Numbered from the stretch's first letter, positions 8,474-19,753 are shown. The stretch: DNA of 64,000 bases from Mitsuaria sp. GD03876 (GCF_029840635.1 NZ_JAOCCU010000011.1:87517-151516); one strand, 5' to 3'. Program-made: numbers and translations. The notes: a model not told the origin generated them from the letters alone.

Positions 8474-9115
8474 TCAGGTCGCGTTTAGCAGGACCATCAG
8501 CGCGCCGCTGCCGCCATCGCTGGCGCGGGCCTGGACGAAGGCCAGGACTTCCTGCTTCTGCACCAGCCAGCGGCGCACGCGCGCCTTGAGCACGGGCTCG
8601 CGCCCCGGCGAGCCATTGCCCTTGCCGTGGACCACGCGCACGCAGCGCAGGCCGCGCCGGGCGCTGTCGTGGATGAACTGGCCCAGCGCCTCGCGCGCCT
8701 GGTCGCGGCGCAGGCCGTGCAGGTCGATCTGCGCCTGCAGCGTCCAGTGGCCGCGTCTGAGCTTGCGCACCGATTCGGCCGAGATCTCCGGGCGGCGGAA
8801 GGACAGCGTCTCGTCGGTCTCGAGCAGCGAGTCGACGTCGAAATCGTCCGACAGCGCCTGCTTCCAGGCCAGCCGCTCGTCGAGCTCGCGCTGGCGCGGC
8901 TCGGGCTCGGGGCGCCCGGGATGGAGGATGACGCGGTTGGCGTCGGGCAGCGGGATCACGTCGCCGACGGTGCGCTCGAAGATGCGGGCTTCCTGCTCGC
9001 GCAGCCGCCCGAGCGCGGCCTCGCGTTCGCGGCGTTCTTCCTCCGCGCGCTGGCGGAGCTTCAGTTCTCGATGCAGCGTCTGCAGGTCTTGCAGGCTGCG
9101 CAGGCGGTCGGTCAC
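8474..9115 (-). CDS. Smr-domain endonuclease-like protein
   Basis: 213 aa, starting at GTG 9115 that overlaps the radC stop (GTGA). The N-terminal half is an Arg/Glu-rich coiled-coil-like segment (RQRAEEERREREAALGRLREQE). The C-terminal Smr domain has the signature IDLHGLRRDQA, then CVRVVHGKGNGSPG, and ends LMVLLNAT. Smr domains are found in MutS2 and stand-alone YdaL/SmrA/SmrB nucleases that nick branched DNA or cleave mRNA at stalled ribosomes. Upstream extension of the frame reads into radC and is not coding. Confidence 0.88.
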   Translation of the reverse strand: MTDRLRSLQDLQTLHRELKLRQRAEEERREREAALGRLREQEARIFERTVGDVIPLPDANRVILHPGRPEPEPRQRELDERLAWKQALSDDFDVDSLLETDETLSFRRPEISAESVRKLRRGHWTLQAQIDLHGLRRDQAREALGQFIHDSARRGLRCVRVVHGKGNGSPGREPVLKARVRRWLVQKQEVLAFVQARASDGGSGALMVLLNAT

Positions 9116-9816
9116 AGCAGGCCCAGGTCGGTCAACGGTACGGCATCGCCCGCGCCGACGATGAAATGGTCCAGCACCTTCACGTCCACCAGCGCCAGCG
9201 CCTGGATCATCACGCGCGTGAGCTGGAGGTCCTCGGGGGAGGGATCGGTGTGGCCGGAAGGGTGGTTGTGGACCAGGATGACGGCGGCGGCGTTCAGGGC
9301 CAGCGCGCGCTTCACCACCTCGCGGGGATAGGCAATGGTATGGGATAGGGTGCCCTGGAACAGCGTCTCCAGGGCGATGAGCCGATGGCGGGTGTCCAGG
9401 AACATCACGCCGAAGCACTCGGCGCGCAGGGCGTCGTACTCCAGGCGCAGGTAGTCGCGCACGGCGCTGGCGGACTCGAACACCGGCCCGTCGGCCAGCG
9501 CGGTCCGCAGCGCGCGCCGGGCGATCTCCAGCACCGCCAGCAGCGTGGTGCGCTTGGACGGGCCGAGGCCCTTGATCCCCTCCAGCGAGGGACCTTCGGC
9601 GCGCAGCAGCGCCCGCAGGCCGCCGCAGCGGTCGAGCACCTCGCGCGACAGGCTCAGCACCGGCCGCCCCGGGCGCCCGGTGCGCAGCAGGATGGCCAGC
9701 AGTTCGGCGTCGGCCAGGGCCGCCGCGCCGCGCGCGATCAGCTTCTCGCGCGGGCGGGCTTCGGGCGGCAGGGCGGCCAGCGCGTTCGGGACATTCGGGA
9801 CGGCGAGGACGGTCAT
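9112..9816 (-). CDS. radC: RadC-family JAB/MPN domain protein
   Basis: 234 aa from ATG 9816; the frame is open to 9873 but the added residues are not RadC-like. An N-terminal helix-hairpin-helix region (PREKLIARGAAALADAELLAILLRTG, IKGLGPSKRTTLL) is followed by the JAMM/MPN+ metal site: EVVKRAL and VHNHPSGHTDPSPED. Historically called a DNA repair protein, its real function is unsettled. The gene is transcribed leftward and overlaps the Smr gene by four bases, so the two are probably translated together. Confidence 0.92.
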   Translation of the reverse strand: MTVLAVPNVPNALAALPPEARPREKLIARGAAALADAELLAILLRTGRPGRPVLSLSREVLDRCGGLRALLRAEGPSLEGIKGLGPSKRTTLLAVLEIARRALRTALADGPVFESASAVRDYLRLEYDALRAECFGVMFLDTRHRLIALETLFQGTLSHTIAYPREVVKRALALNAAAVILVHNHPSGHTDPSPEDLQLTRVMIQALALVDVKVLDHFIVGAGDAVPLTDLGLL

Positions 9817-9889
9817 GGCGGTGCTCGGAGGAAAGGTCACGGCGCTACAGCCTAAAATCGCCCCTCGTTCCAAAAAATCCCCCTGACTA

Positions 9890-10336
9890 GTGAACCCCGT
9901 CCAACCCGGCTCGTTCCTGACCTTGCATTACCGGCTCAGCGGGCCGGACGGCGAGGACCTGATCAACACCTTCGCCGACAAGCTGCCGGCCACGCTGACG
10001 CTGGGCGCCGGCGAACTGGCGCCCGCCATCGAGGCCCGCCTGATCGGCCTGGACGAGGGCACGCACACCCGCATCGAGCTGGCGCCGGGCGAGGCCTTCG
10101 GCGAGCGCAACCCCGAGCTGCTGCAGCGCGTCAAGCGCAGCCTGATGCGCGAGCTGGGCGACCCGGACGAGCAATACCACGTCGGCGACGTGGTGCAGTT
10201 CCCGACGCCGGACGGCCAGGGCCAGTACGCCGGCGTGGTGCGCGAGCTGGGCGAGGACTGGCTGTTGTTCGACTTCAACCACCCGTTGGCGGGACAGCCC
10301 GTCAGCTTCGAGGTGCAGCTGATCGGGGTGCTGTGA
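9890..10336 (+). CDS. fkpB: FKBP-type peptidyl-prolyl cis-trans isomerase, SlpA/FkpB type
   Basis: 148 aa from GTG 9890. The FKBP core ([20 protein letters not shown], then [31 protein letters not shown]) is interrupted by an insert-in-flap region as in SlpA/SlyD. It lacks the His-rich tail of SlyD and has no signal peptide, so it is cytosolic. The stop overlaps the ispH start by one base (TGATG at 10334-10338); the fkpB-ispH pair is a conserved proteobacterial arrangement. Confidence 0.9.
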   Translation: MNPVQPGSFLTLHYRLSGPDGEDLINTFADKLPATLTLGAGELAPAIEARLIGLDEGTHTRIELAPGEAFGERNPELLQRVKRSLMRELGDPDEQYHVGDVVQFPTPDGQGQYAGVVRELGEDWLLFDFNHPLAGQPVSFEVQLIGVL

Positions 10337-11316
10337 TGACCGCCATGGACGTGAACATGAAGGACATCGTGCTGGCGGAGCCGCGCGGCTTCTGCGCCGG
10401 CGTGGACCGCGCCATCGAGATCGTGGAGCGCGCGCTGAAGAAGTTCGGCGCGCCGATCTACGTGCGCCACGAGATCGTGCACAACACCTACGTCGTCAAC
10501 GACCTGAAGGCCAAGGGCGCGATCTTCATCGAGGACCTGGCCGAGGTGCCCCCGGGCGCGACGCTGGTGTTCTCGGCGCACGGCGTCAGCCAGGCGGTGC
10601 GCCAGGAGGCGCAGGCGCGCGGCTTCCAGATCTTCGACGCCACCTGCCCGCTGGTGACCAAGGTCCACGTCGAGGTCGCCAAGCTGCACCGCGAGGGCTA
10701 CGAGTTCATCATGATCGGCCACAAGGGCCATCCCGAGGTCGAGGGCACGATGGGCCAGCTCAGCGACGGGATCTACCTCGTCGAGGAGGCGTCGGACGTG
10801 CCGCACGTGCGGGTCAAGGACCCGTCCAAGCTGGCCGTCGTGACGCAGACGACGCTCAGCGTCGACGACGCGGCCGAGATCCTGGTCGCCGTGAAGCGCC
10901 ATTTCCCGCAGATCCGCGAGCCCAAGAAGCAGGACATCTGCTACGCCACGCAGAACCGCCAGGACGCGGTCAAGGTGCTGGCGCCGCAGGTGGAGGTCGT
11001 GATCGTGGTCGGCAGCCCGACCAGCTCCAACAGCAACCGGCTGCGCGAGCTGGCCGAGCGCCTGGGCACGCCGGCCTACATGGTCGACGCGGCCGAGGAC
11101 GTGCGGGCCGAGTGGCTGGACGGCCGCTCGCGCGTGGGCCTGACCGCGGGCGCCTCGGCGCCGGACGTGCTGGTGCAGGCGGTGATCGCGCGGCTGCGCG
11201 AGCTCGGCGCGACCACGGTGCGCACGCTCCCGGGCGTCGAGGAGCACGTGCGCTTCCCGCTGCCGATGGGCCTGGGCGACAAGTCGATGGCCGAGGTCAC
11301 CAGCGGCCGATCTTGA
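10336..11316 (+). CDS. ispH: IspH, 4-hydroxy-3-methylbut-2-enyl diphosphate reductase
   Basis: 326 aa. It catalyses the last step of the MEP isoprenoid pathway, producing IPP and DMAPP with a [4Fe-4S] cluster. The three cluster Cys are visible in [25 protein letters not shown] and [12 protein letters not shown]. Catalytic surroundings [17 protein letters not shown] and [11 protein letters not shown] are intact. Translational coupling to fkpB sets the start at 10336. Length is normal for the family. Confidence 0.98.
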   Translation: MTAMDVNMKDIVLAEPRGFCAGVDRAIEIVERALKKFGAPIYVRHEIVHNTYVVNDLKAKGAIFIEDLAEVPPGATLVFSAHGVSQAVRQEAQARGFQIFDATCPLVTKVHVEVAKLHREGYEFIMIGHKGHPEVEGTMGQLSDGIYLVEEASDVPHVRVKDPSKLAVVTQTTLSVDDAAEILVAVKRHFPQIREPKKQDICYATQNRQDAVKVLAPQVEVVIVVGSPTSSNSNRLRELAERLGTPAYMVDAAEDVRAEWLDGRSRVGLTAGASAPDVLVQAVIARLRELGATTVRTLPGVEEHVRFPLPMGLGDKSMAEVTSGRS

Positions 11317-12741
<1,425 letters not shown>

Positions 12742-12818
12742 GGGGGAAGGCGAGGGGTCCGCGCCGCGGGTCCGTGGCGGGCGACATCGGCGGCATTCGC
12801 ACAACATCGCCGCGGTTG

Positions 12819-12848
12819 TTGCCAAGCCCTGTGAAACCTCGCTATACT
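12819..12848 (+). promoter_or_regulatory. Sigma70-type promoter for tRNA-Ser
   Basis: TTGCCA at 12819-12824 and TATACT at 12843-12848 are separated by 18 bp, about 44 bp before the mature tRNA 5' end. The surrounding bases are less GC-rich than the coding regions. Assignment is by match to consensus. Confidence 0.6.
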
Positions 12849-12891
12849 CTTAGGCTTAGTCGCTGACAACCACAGCGAGCGCCGAATACCT

Positions 12892-12979
12892 GGAGAGGTG
12901 GCAGAGTGGTTGAATGTACCTGACTCGAAATCAGGCGGACGGAAACGTCTCGGGGGTTCGAATCCCCCCCTCTCCTCCA
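12892..12979 (+). tRNA. tRNA-Ser (anticodon CGA)
   Basis: 88 nt including encoded CCA. The acceptor stem GGAGAGG pairs with CCTCTCC, the anticodon arm CCTGA-CTCGAAA-TCAGG gives CGA, a long class II variable arm (GGACG-GAAA-CGTC) is present, and the T arm is GGGGG-TTCGAAT-CCCCC. It decodes UCG. The discriminator base before CCA is T, where bacterial serine tRNAs usually have G. Confidence 0.97.
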
Positions 12980-13005
12980 AAAAAAGCGTTGCAAATCAAC
13001 GCACT

Positions 13006-13031
13006 AAGCCAACCCTAGGGTTGGCTTTTTT
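13006..13031 (+). terminator. Rho-independent terminator after tRNA-Ser
   Basis: A 10-bp stem (AAGCCAACCC with GGGTTGGCTT, two-base loop) is followed by a run of T. It lies 26 bp after the tRNA 3' end. Confidence 0.93.
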
Positions 13032-13324
13032 ACGCCCGCTCGACGTCATTTCCGCATCGTCGTTCCCGCATTTGTCGACGACTTCCGTCGAGCCCGTGCA
13101 TCTCAGCGGCGCCTCCCAACTCCTGGGGGCCGAAGGCGCCGCCGCAGCGTCTTGTGCACCATTCTCCAGGTCGAGCCGAAGTCGTGATGACTGGCGGCGT
13201 GGCACATGGCGTCCCACTTCCAATCTGTCCTGGAATGTTGCCGCAGATCCATAACGAATGGCGTGGCAGAATCCCTTGCCTGAATTATTCGGGCGTTCAC
13301 TCAATTATTCACACCAGGGACTCC

Positions 13325-13666
13325 ATGAAGCACCTTCTTTCCACCATCTCTAAAGCATCGTTTGCCGTCGCGTGTGTGTTTGCTTGCTCGGCTGCTCACG
13401 CAGCGCTGGTTGGCGGCAATGGGAACTGGGTTCAGTCAATCAAAGTTGAATCCGGCTTGATCTATATTTCCTTTGACTATCCCATCGGCGGAACTTGCGG
13501 GAACCGGTTGTGGGTTGATCCTGCCACTGCGGCTGGCAAGGCAAATCATGCCACCGCCATGCTCGGGTTCTCCCTTCCAAAGACGGTGCGCGCGCGGGCG
13601 TACGAGGAGGCTCAGAGAGTTAACGGCGCTTGCCAACTCTTTGACCTCGAGGTGTCGAATGCCTAA
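13325..13666 (+). CDS. Small secreted protein of unknown function
   Basis: 113 aa from ATG 13325. The signal peptide (MKHLLSTISKASFAVACVFA...) has a predicted cleavage after AHA. The mature part of about 90 residues has a central GGTCGNRLWVDP motif, a helix-like GKANHATAMLGFSL, and a final NGACQLFDLEV, so two Cys could form a disulfide. The layout (Cys-x3-Trp, a short helix, then Cys) resembles small periplasmic beta-sandwich proteins, but I cannot name a family. Base composition is lower in GC than the neighbours. It overlaps the next gene by eight bases. Confidence 0.7.
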   Translation: MKHLLSTISKASFAVACVFACSAAHAALVGGNGNWVQSIKVESGLIYISFDYPIGGTCGNRLWVDPATAAGKANHATAMLGFSLPKTVRARAYEEAQRVNGACQLFDLEVSNA

Positions 13667-14210
13667 GCAAGCTGGTTACGGCTCGCTGATAGGAAGAATG
13701 TTTAAGTCGGCCACGATGCCGTCATTGCTAGTCGCGCTACTAGGTGCCCTGGCAGTGACGCCAGCGAAAGCGCAGAACGCCTGTATATATTCGATGTCTA
13801 CTGGAATTGCTGGGCCGGTGGAGTACACGCCCGGGGAGGCTAGTACGCTGCGCGTCAACGTTTCGTTGTTCGCTCAGCCTGGCAATCCCATGACAATAGA
13901 ATGTTTTCCGAGCATCAATCCGATGCCGCTGCGAATATATATTGAGCCGGGGCATCTTCTTCTTGGGAATTTGGATATTTCCGTCGCCAGGCGGCCGGAT
14001 CCTCTCCATTACGAAATGCGAGGTGCCAATTCGTTTGCATTTCCAAATCTTCCTGTCGGGTCCTATCGGGTGATCGCGGAAGGTTGGGACGATGGAGGCA
14101 GCGCGACGATCAGGTTCTTCACGAGGCTGGAGATCGTCCCCATCCCTCCAATTCCTAGGCCGAATCCGGCCAAGAGGGCATTGCAAGCGATCATCCCAAT
14201 CCTTGACTAG
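13659..14210 (+). CDS. Secreted protein of unknown function
   Basis: 183 aa from ATG 13659, which overlaps the previous stop (ATGCCTAA). A hydrophobic segment (SLLVALLGALAVTPAKAQ) suggests a signal peptide of about 38 residues, with cleavage after AKA. The rest looks beta-rich (LRVNVSLFAQPG, LRIYIEPGHLLLGN, PVGSYRVIAEGWDDGG), ending in a Pro-rich IVPIPPIPRPNP stretch. No known domain recognised. It shares the low GC of the upstream gene, and both are probably exported from one transcript ending at the hairpin at 14241. Confidence 0.7.
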   Translation: MPKQAGYGSLIGRMFKSATMPSLLVALLGALAVTPAKAQNACIYSMSTGIAGPVEYTPGEASTLRVNVSLFAQPGNPMTIECFPSINPMPLRIYIEPGHLLLGNLDISVARRPDPLHYEMRGANSFAFPNLPVGSYRVIAEGWDDGGSATIRFFTRLEIVPIPPIPRPNPAKRALQAIIPILD

Positions 14211-14240
14211 CTTTCAGTTGTAGAGCGTTGAGGCATGTTC

Positions 14241-14267
14241 AAGGACTCGCGGAGCGAGTCCTTTTTT
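14241..14267 (+). terminator. Rho-independent terminator
   Basis: A perfect 10-bp stem (AAGGACTCGC with GCGAGTCCTT, loop GGA) is followed by T residues. It closes the two-gene secreted-protein transcript and, read on the other strand, lies after the acyltransferase gene. Confidence 0.93.
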
Positions 14268-14279
14268 GTTCGCGCAGGC

Positions 14280-15308
14280 TCAGCCTGGCCCAGGGCCTGT
14301 CAGCGAGTGCAAATGGGCAGGTCGGCGGTGTCGCCGACCCAGGACCGGGGCTTCGACGAGATGCCACAGCGGCACCGCCATTCCGAGCGTCAGAACGACC
14401 GCGGCGAACACGCCGCCCCATGGCGATCGCTGGAAGGCGCCCAACTCGATCAGCACTTGCACGATCGGGAAGTGCAGGATGTAGATGCCGTAGGAGAAGT
14501 CCCCGTGCTGGCCAAAGTCGCCCACGCTGGGCGCCAAGGCGAAGGCCAGGACTGCGCCGCCGATGGCGATCGGGTACAGCGGGCCGAGGGGCGCGACCTG
14601 GTGTGCCAGCAGCAGCGTGGCAGCTGCCGCACCCACCTGCAACAGCCGCGGCTGGATCCACGGCCAGCCGTAGTAGAAGGCGGCGCCCACCATGAAGTAC
14701 CGCAGTTGGCCTGGCAACTGGTGGGCGAACGGGCTGCGCATCGTCATCGCCCAGAACGTCGACAGCAGGAACACCAGCCCGATGAGCGCGGGTGCGCCGA
14801 TGCGGCGCTGGGCCATCACCAGCAGCGGCGCCAGCAGGTAGAAGGCGATCTCGATCTTGATGGTCCAGAGCGCGCCGTTGACAGCCGGCACCACATGCGT
14901 GTCGAAAACGCCCGGCAGCGTCGGGTGCAGGAAACCCAGCGTCGACAGGTTGGCGCCGAGGTAGGCCCACCAGTCCCGCGTGAAGTAGAAGGCCGGCGCG
15001 CTGCTCAGCGGGCCCAGCGCCAGGGCCGCGCCCAGCACCACCAGCAGGTAGCCCGGCAGGATGCGCCGCGCGCGCTTCTCGAGGTAGGGCCAGAAGCCGC
15101 GGCTGCGCTCATAGCTGCGCATGATCAGCAGCCCGCTCACGGCGAAGAATGCCGGCACGGCCACCTCGGTCGCCAACGCGTGGCGCGCTGCGAGCATTTG
15201 CAGCTCCGGCATCCCCGGCAATTGCCCGGCGTGCACCAGGCAGACCATCATCGCCAGCGTGAATCGGACAAGGTCGAAGTTGTTCCGCTCCGGCAGATCG
15301 CGAGTCAT
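14280..15308 (-). CDS. Acyltransferase family 3 membrane protein
   Basis: 342 aa with about ten hydrophobic helices. The start (NNFDLVRFTLAMMVCLVHAG) and VPAFFAVSGLLIMRSYERS match acyltransferase-3 (OafA/NodX-type) enzymes, which transfer acetyl or other acyl groups to cell-surface sugars from the inner membrane. The family's catalytic His is the one in CLVHAG. No SGNH domain is fused. No polysaccharide genes flank it, so the substrate is unknown. Confidence 0.88.
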   Translation of the reverse strand: MTRDLPERNNFDLVRFTLAMMVCLVHAGQLPGMPELQMLAARHALATEVAVPAFFAVSGLLIMRSYERSRGFWPYLEKRARRILPGYLLVVLGAALALGPLSSAPAFYFTRDWWAYLGANLSTLGFLHPTLPGVFDTHVVPAVNGALWTIKIEIAFYLLAPLLVMAQRRIGAPALIGLVFLLSTFWAMTMRSPFAHQLPGQLRYFMVGAAFYYGWPWIQPRLLQVGAAAATLLLAHQVAPLGPLYPIAIGGAVLAFALAPSVGDFGQHGDFSYGIYILHFPIVQVLIELGAFQRSPWGGVFAAVVLTLGMAVPLWHLVEAPVLGRRHRRPAHLHSLTGPGPG

Positions 15309-15400
15309 TTTTTCTCCCCGTGACGCACTCTAGCGCCTGGGAAGTCGGTGCCATGACCCATCGACGCGTGCGAGGCGCCCAGGCGGGGGAGTCGAAACGG

Positions 15401-16012
15401 TCAGCCGGTGGCGCCGCGACCCCGACGCACCTGCGCGCCCATCACGCCCAGCCCCAGCAACGCCAGCAACGCGGTCGCCGGCTCCGGCACCGCGGCGGCG
15501 GCCGTGACATCGAAGGTCAGGGTGCCGCCCAGCCATTGCCCTTCGGCGACGCCCATCGCGAAGTCCTTGTAGGCCTCGCTGAACTCCACCCGCAGCAGCC
15601 CGTCCGCGCCGACGCCCAGGCCCAGTCCTCCCAGGTCCATCGAGCCCGCGTAGCTGCCCAGCCCGCTGGCGAAGTCCGCGCCGCCCGGCGTGAAGGTGAC
15701 CAGGTCCAGGCCGCTCGAGTTGCCGAAGCTCACCTGCATCTCCGCCAGCACGCTGGGCGAGAAGGCCTCCAGATCCAGGGCCCAGGACAGCGCGTTCAAG
15801 CTCGCGTTGGCGCCGACATCGATGAACCAGACCGTGTTGCCGGCTTCCCCGAGCAGGTTGACGCTCTGCGCGCCGGTCACGTCGATGGCGACCGGCGTGG
15901 CCTGAGCCGCGCCAGCGGCGAGGCCCAGCGCGGCGATCGCCGCCGCGGCGGCCCAGCCGGCAAGCGGGCGGGAAAGAAGGCGAGCGGGAGTCTTCATGGC
16001 GTCGACTTTCAT
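15401..16012 (-). CDS. PEP-CTERM sorting domain protein
   Basis: 203 aa from ATG 16012, whose ATGA overlaps the pullulanase stop; ATG 15997 is an alternative. A signal peptide (LAGWAAAAAIAALGLAAGAAQA) leads to a beta-rich mature region with a VWFIDVGANASLNALSW motif. The C-terminus is a full PEP-CTERM signal: VPEPATALLALLGLGVMG then an Arg-rich tail. Such proteins are cleaved by exosortase EpsH/XrtA and retained at the surface or in EPS. No exosortase gene is in the window. Coupling to pullulanase suggests a role in external glucan use. Confidence 0.87.
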   Translation of the reverse strand: MKVDAMKTPARLLSRPLAGWAAAAAIAALGLAAGAAQATPVAIDVTGAQSVNLLGEAGNTVWFIDVGANASLNALSWALDLEAFSPSVLAEMQVSFGNSSGLDLVTFTPGGADFASGLGSYAGSMDLGGLGLGVGADGLLRVEFSEAYKDFAMGVAEGQWLGGTLTFDVTAAAAVPEPATALLALLGLGVMGAQVRRGRGATG

Positions 16013-19000
16013 TGAGCGTTGGAAGCAGGGACGACGAACACGACCGCCGTGCGTGCCGGCACGCTGAAGCGGCCGGTGGTCCGGTCGAAGCTGGCCTGGC
16101 GGGCGCGCGCGTCCGCCGCCGTGGGCGCCGTGTGCACCGGATGCAGCGCCAGGGCATGGCCGGCCAGCGCGGGAAGGGTCAAGGACTTCTCGACCTTGTC
16201 GACGTTGATCAGGTAGACCAGTTCGTCGAAGTTGGCGCCGCGATACCCGGCGCCGTCCACGCGCCCGACCAGCACCGTCGCCTCCTGCGCCGAGCCGGTG
16301 TTCAGGAAGCTCAGCCGCGCCTTGATGTCGGCGGCGGAGCGCAGCCGCAGCAGCGTGCTGCTCTTGCGGATGCGCAGCAGGTCGCGGAACGCGTCGCGGG
16401 TCCAGGCGATCTCGGCGGCCGTCGGCTTGATCGCCGCATTGGCCAGCAGCGGCCGGGCGAGCGCCCAGTTGTCCGCGTTGTCCCGCGCGGGCGGCAGGCC
16501 GACGCCGAAGTTGTTGTCCGCGTACGTCCAGTCCAGCCGGTTGAACCAGTCGCCGCTGTCGTAGCTGTTGCGGTCCAGCGACTTGCTGCGCAACGTGTCC
16601 ACGCCGGCATGGAAGTAGGCGACGCCCTGGCTGAACGCATTGATCGCGCTGGCCAGGACCTGCACGCGGGCGCGGTCCTCGCGGCTCGTGCCCACCGGCA
16701 GCCGGAAGGCGTTGTTGTCGAACAGCGTCAGGTTGTCGTGGTTCTCGACGTAGTTGACGACCTCGCCCGGCTCCAGCACCCAGCCGGCCGGGATGCCGCC
16801 GACGTCGATCTGCTCCAGCGGCAGCGTGGCGTCCCAGCTCGTCTGCATCTGGAAGCTGCGGATCGATCCGGCCAGCGCCGCGCGGATCCGGTCGGCCTGC
16901 CACATCAGCTCGCCGCGCGTCTGGTTACCGTTGCGGCCGTTGCCGTCGTAGAAATAGCCGTTCACGTAGCCCTGGCTGGCGACCAGCGCGTCGCCCGCGT
17001 CGCAGCAGCCGCCGCCGCGCACCGCGTCGCGGATCAGCGGATTGAAGCTGCCGATGCCCGAGCCGTTGAGCGACAGCATCTCCGCCTGCACGAAGCGCGC
17101 GCCGTTGGCGACCTCGCCGAAGTTCCAACCCTCGCCGACGATCTGCACCTCGCGGCCGGCCGCCGCCTGCACGCGCGCCTTGAGCGCCTCGATGACCCCG
17201 CGCGGGTGGTGGCCCATGATGTCGAAGCGCAACGAGCTGATGCGGTAGTCGCGGGTCCAGGTGACCGCCGAATCGATCATCAGCTTGGCCATCATCCGGT
17301 TCTCGGAGGCGGTGTTCTCGCAGCAGGTCGAGCGCTCGATGCCGCCGGCGGCGTTGTAGCGGTAGTAGTAGTTGGGCACCACCTTGTCGAGCACCGAGTT
17401 CGCGTTCTGGCCCGACGCGGCGGTGTGGTTGTAGACCAGGTCCATGCCCACGCGCAGGCCCGCGGCGTTGAGCGCCTGCACCATGCGGCGGAACTCGACG
17501 ACGCGCGCCACCGGGTCGTTCGCGTTGCTCGCGTAGCTGCCTTCCGGCGTCGAGAAGTGCTGCGGGTCGTAGCCCCAGTTGAAGCAGTCGGTCGCGGCCG
17601 TCGCGGCGACGGCGGCCTGCTGCGTCTCGCCGTCCGGCGCGCCGGCGGGCGAGGGCGTGACGCAGCCCTTCTCGTTGACGCTGGTGAAGTCGTAGGTGGG
17701 CAGCAGGTGCACGTCGGTCAGGCCCGCCGCGGCGAGCGCCGCCAGGTGGCGCATGCCGTTGGAGCCGGCTTCGGCGAAGGCCAGGTACTTGCCACGCCTG
17801 GCGGCGGGCACGCTCGCGTCGTTGATGGAGAAGTCGCGGATGTGGAGCTCGTAGATGCTCAGGTCCGACGGCGCGGACACGGTGGCCGGCGGCGCGCCGC
17901 CGTCCCAGCCGGGCGGCTTGGTCGCCGCGGCGTTCAGGTCCATCACCACGCTTTGCTGGCCGCCCAGCGTCACGCCCAGCGAGTAAGGATCGGCCACCAG
18001 GTTGCTCACCAGGCCGACGCCCTTGACGAAGACCTGCACCTGGTAGCGGTAGGTCGCGCCCTGCAGGCTGCCGGCCTTGGCCAGGCGCCACACGCCGGTG
18101 GCGTCGTCGCGCGCCATCGGCTCGGTGGTGGTCCGGGTCAGCGTCGAGCCCGGGATCGGCGCGGTCAGCACCAGCGACACGGTCTGTGCCGTCGGCGCCC
18201 ACACCGCGAAGCGGGTCGAGCCGTTGGCGACGACGGCGCCGAGGTCCGGCACGTCGGCGGCCGCGGCATAGAGGTCGTCCAGCGCGCCGGCGATCTGCGC
18301 GGTGGTCGCGTTCTGGACCTTGCCGGCGGCGTCCTCCTGCACCAGCACCAGTTGCTGCCGGTGCAGCGCGGGCAGGCGGGCGACGTCGGCCGCGCGCACG
18401 GTGAAGACGGCGCCGCTGCCGACGTACTTGAAGCGCAACGCGTCGGCGTCCGGCACGCTGCCGCCGAACGCGTCCAGCGTGAGGAAGCCGTCGGCGCCGC
18501 GGACCGGCGCGTCGGCGGACACGCCGATCTGCCCGGTCGCCGAGTGATAGAGCCGCACGGTGCCCGCGGCGGCGACGCGCGGCCACTTCACCAGCGTCTT
18601 GTTGAGCCACACGGCCCGCGCATCGGTGCTGGAGACCTGGCGCAGGTCCGGCGGCGCGGTGTAGACGGTCGCGTCGCGCTCGACGAGCCACACGTGGCCG
18701 ACCCGGTTCTGCACCGTCAATGCGCCGAACTCGACGCGGATGTTGTTGTCGCGGCCGTCCTTGTCGTTCTCGTTGGGCGGCATGCCGTGGACGATGAACT
18801 CCAGCCCCTTGCGATTGGCGTCGCCCTGCGGGTTCAGCACCGGGATGTCGAAGACGACCTCGCCGTCGCCGACCGCGTAGCCGGGCATCGCGCTGAGCGC
18901 GACGGGCTGGCCCCATTGGTCGATCGCGACACCCGCGGGCAGGGCGGACACGTCCAGCCCGCTGCCGTTCCACAGGTGCAGGCCCCAGGCGGCGTAGGCG

Positions 19001-19602
19001 CCGTCGAAGCGCTTGTAGTGCACGCGCACCGTGCTCAGGTCGGGCGCGGCCAGCAGCAGCGGATTGCTCGCGTAGTTGGTGCCGTCGCCCTGCAGCCGCC
19101 AGATCTCGTTGGCGCCGGCCTGCAGCACCAGGCTCTGGTCGGCGCCGCCGTTGTCCTTGTCGTCGCCCTTGTGGAACAGGAATCCGACCGTGCCGCTGGT
19201 CGCGGCGAGCGGCACGTCGTAATAGACGCCGAAGTCGTCGCTGCCGGCGGCGTTCCAGCCCGCGTTCCAGGCCGGGCTGCTGGCCGCGTTCCAGGTGTGG
19301 ATCTGCCAGCCGGTGGCGTTGCCGTCGGCGCGGCGGTAGTGCACGCGCAGCGAGGTGGCCGGCGCCTCCGGCGTGGCCGCCGCCGCCGCGCGGGCCCGCC
19401 CGCCGGTCGCCGTCGCCGGCACGCCCGCGAGGAGGAGGGTGTCGCCGTCGCCGGTCGCCGCGGCGCCGGCCTCGGTGGCCTGCGGCTTGGCGGCGCCGGT
19501 CTCGCCGCCTCCGCAGGCCGCGAGCAGTCCGCACAGCCCGATCGCCAGGGCGCCCATCACGCTACGCGCGGTGCGCGTCCAACCGTCCGTCCAAGCCTGC
19601 AT
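16009..19602 (-). CDS. pulA: Pullulanase-type alpha-1,6-glucosidase, outer-membrane or secreted lipoprotein
   Basis: 1197 aa. A lipoprotein signal ([12 protein letters not shown]) is followed by a low-complexity Ala/Thr linker. Two pullulanase-associated starch-binding modules begin [17 protein letters not shown] and [18 protein letters not shown]. Pullulanase N-terminal and CBM48-like regions come next, then a GH13 catalytic barrel with region [11 protein letters not shown], region II nucleophile [10 protein letters not shown], region III acid/base VGEGWNFGE and region [14 protein letters not shown]. It hydrolyses alpha-1,6 branches of pullulan, amylopectin and glycogen. The downstream PEP-CTERM gene overlaps by four bases. 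The divergent promoter region holds a 10-bp inverted repeat. Confidence 0.95.
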   Translation of the reverse strand: MQAWTDGWTRTARSVMGALAIGLCGLLAACGGGETGAAKPQATEAGAAATGDGDTLLLAGVPATATGGRARAAAAATPEAPATSLRVHYRRADGNATGWQIHTWNAASSPAWNAGWNAAGSDDFGVYYDVPLAATSGTVGFLFHKGDDKDNGGADQSLVLQAGANEIWRLQGDGTNYASNPLLLAAPDLSTVRVHYKRFDGAYAAWGLHLWNGSGLDVSALPAGVAIDQWGQPVALSAMPGYAVGDGEVVFDIPVLNPQGDANRKGLEFIVHGMPPNENDKDGRDNNIRVEFGALTVQNRVGHVWLVERDATVYTAPPDLRQVSSTDARAVWLNKTLVKWPRVAAAGTVRLYHSATGQIGVSADAPVRGADGFLTLDAFGGSVPDADALRFKYVGSGAVFTVRAADVARLPALHRQQLVLVQEDAAGKVQNATTAQIAGALDDLYAAAADVPDLGAVVANGSTRFAVWAPTAQTVSLVLTAPIPGSTLTRTTTEPMARDDATGVWRLAKAGSLQGATYRYQVQVFVKGVGLVSNLVADPYSLGVTLGGQQSVVMDLNAAATKPPGWDGGAPPATVSAPSDLSIYELHIRDFSINDASVPAARRGKYLAFAEAGSNGMRHLAALAAAGLTDVHLLPTYDFTSVNEKGCVTPSPAGAPDGETQQAAVAATAATDCFNWGYDPQHFSTPEGSYASNANDPVARVVEFRRMVQALNAAGLRVGMDLVYNHTAASGQNANSVLDKVVPNYYYRYNAAGGIERSTCCENTASENRMMAKLMIDSAVTWTRDYRISSLRFDIMGHHPRGVIEALKARVQAAAGREVQIVGEGWNFGEVANGARFVQAEMLSLNGSGIGSFNPLIRDAVRGGGCCDAGDALVASQGYVNGYFYDGNGRNGNQTRGELMWQADRIRAALAGSIRSFQMQTSWDATLPLEQIDVGGIPAGWVLEPGEVVNYVENHDNLTLFDNNAFRLPVGTSREDRARVQVLASAINAFSQGVAYFHAGVDTLRSKSLDRNSYDSGDWFNRLDWTYADNNFGVGLPPARDNADNWALARPLLANAAIKPTAAEIAWTRDAFRDLLRIRKSSTLLRLRSAADIKARLSFLNTGSAQEATVLVGRVDGAGYRGANFDELVYLINVDKVEKSLTLPALAGHALALHPVHTAPTAADARARQASFDRTTGRFSVPARTAVVFVVPASNAQ

Positions 19603-19642
19603 GTCCGAGCCCTCCTCGAAAGTGGGCGGATGCTAGTGAAGT

Positions 19643-19753
19643 AAAACTACATGCGATACGTGGTGAAATCCCCAATCACTCGGAGGATGCAGGCGATGCG
19701 TCAGTGATTCGAGGGACGTTTCAGAGGAATTCCGGAGATTTGAATGTAGTTTT
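19643..19753. promoter_or_regulatory. Widely spaced inverted repeat between pulA and mlaA, possible operator
   Basis: AAAACTACAT at 19643-19652 and its exact reverse complement ATGTAGTTTT at 19744-19753 sit in the 243-bp divergent gap between pulA and the MlaA gene. Half-sites about 100 bp apart could support DNA looping by a dimeric regulator. No regulator gene is adjacent, so this is only a candidate. Confidence 0.35.
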
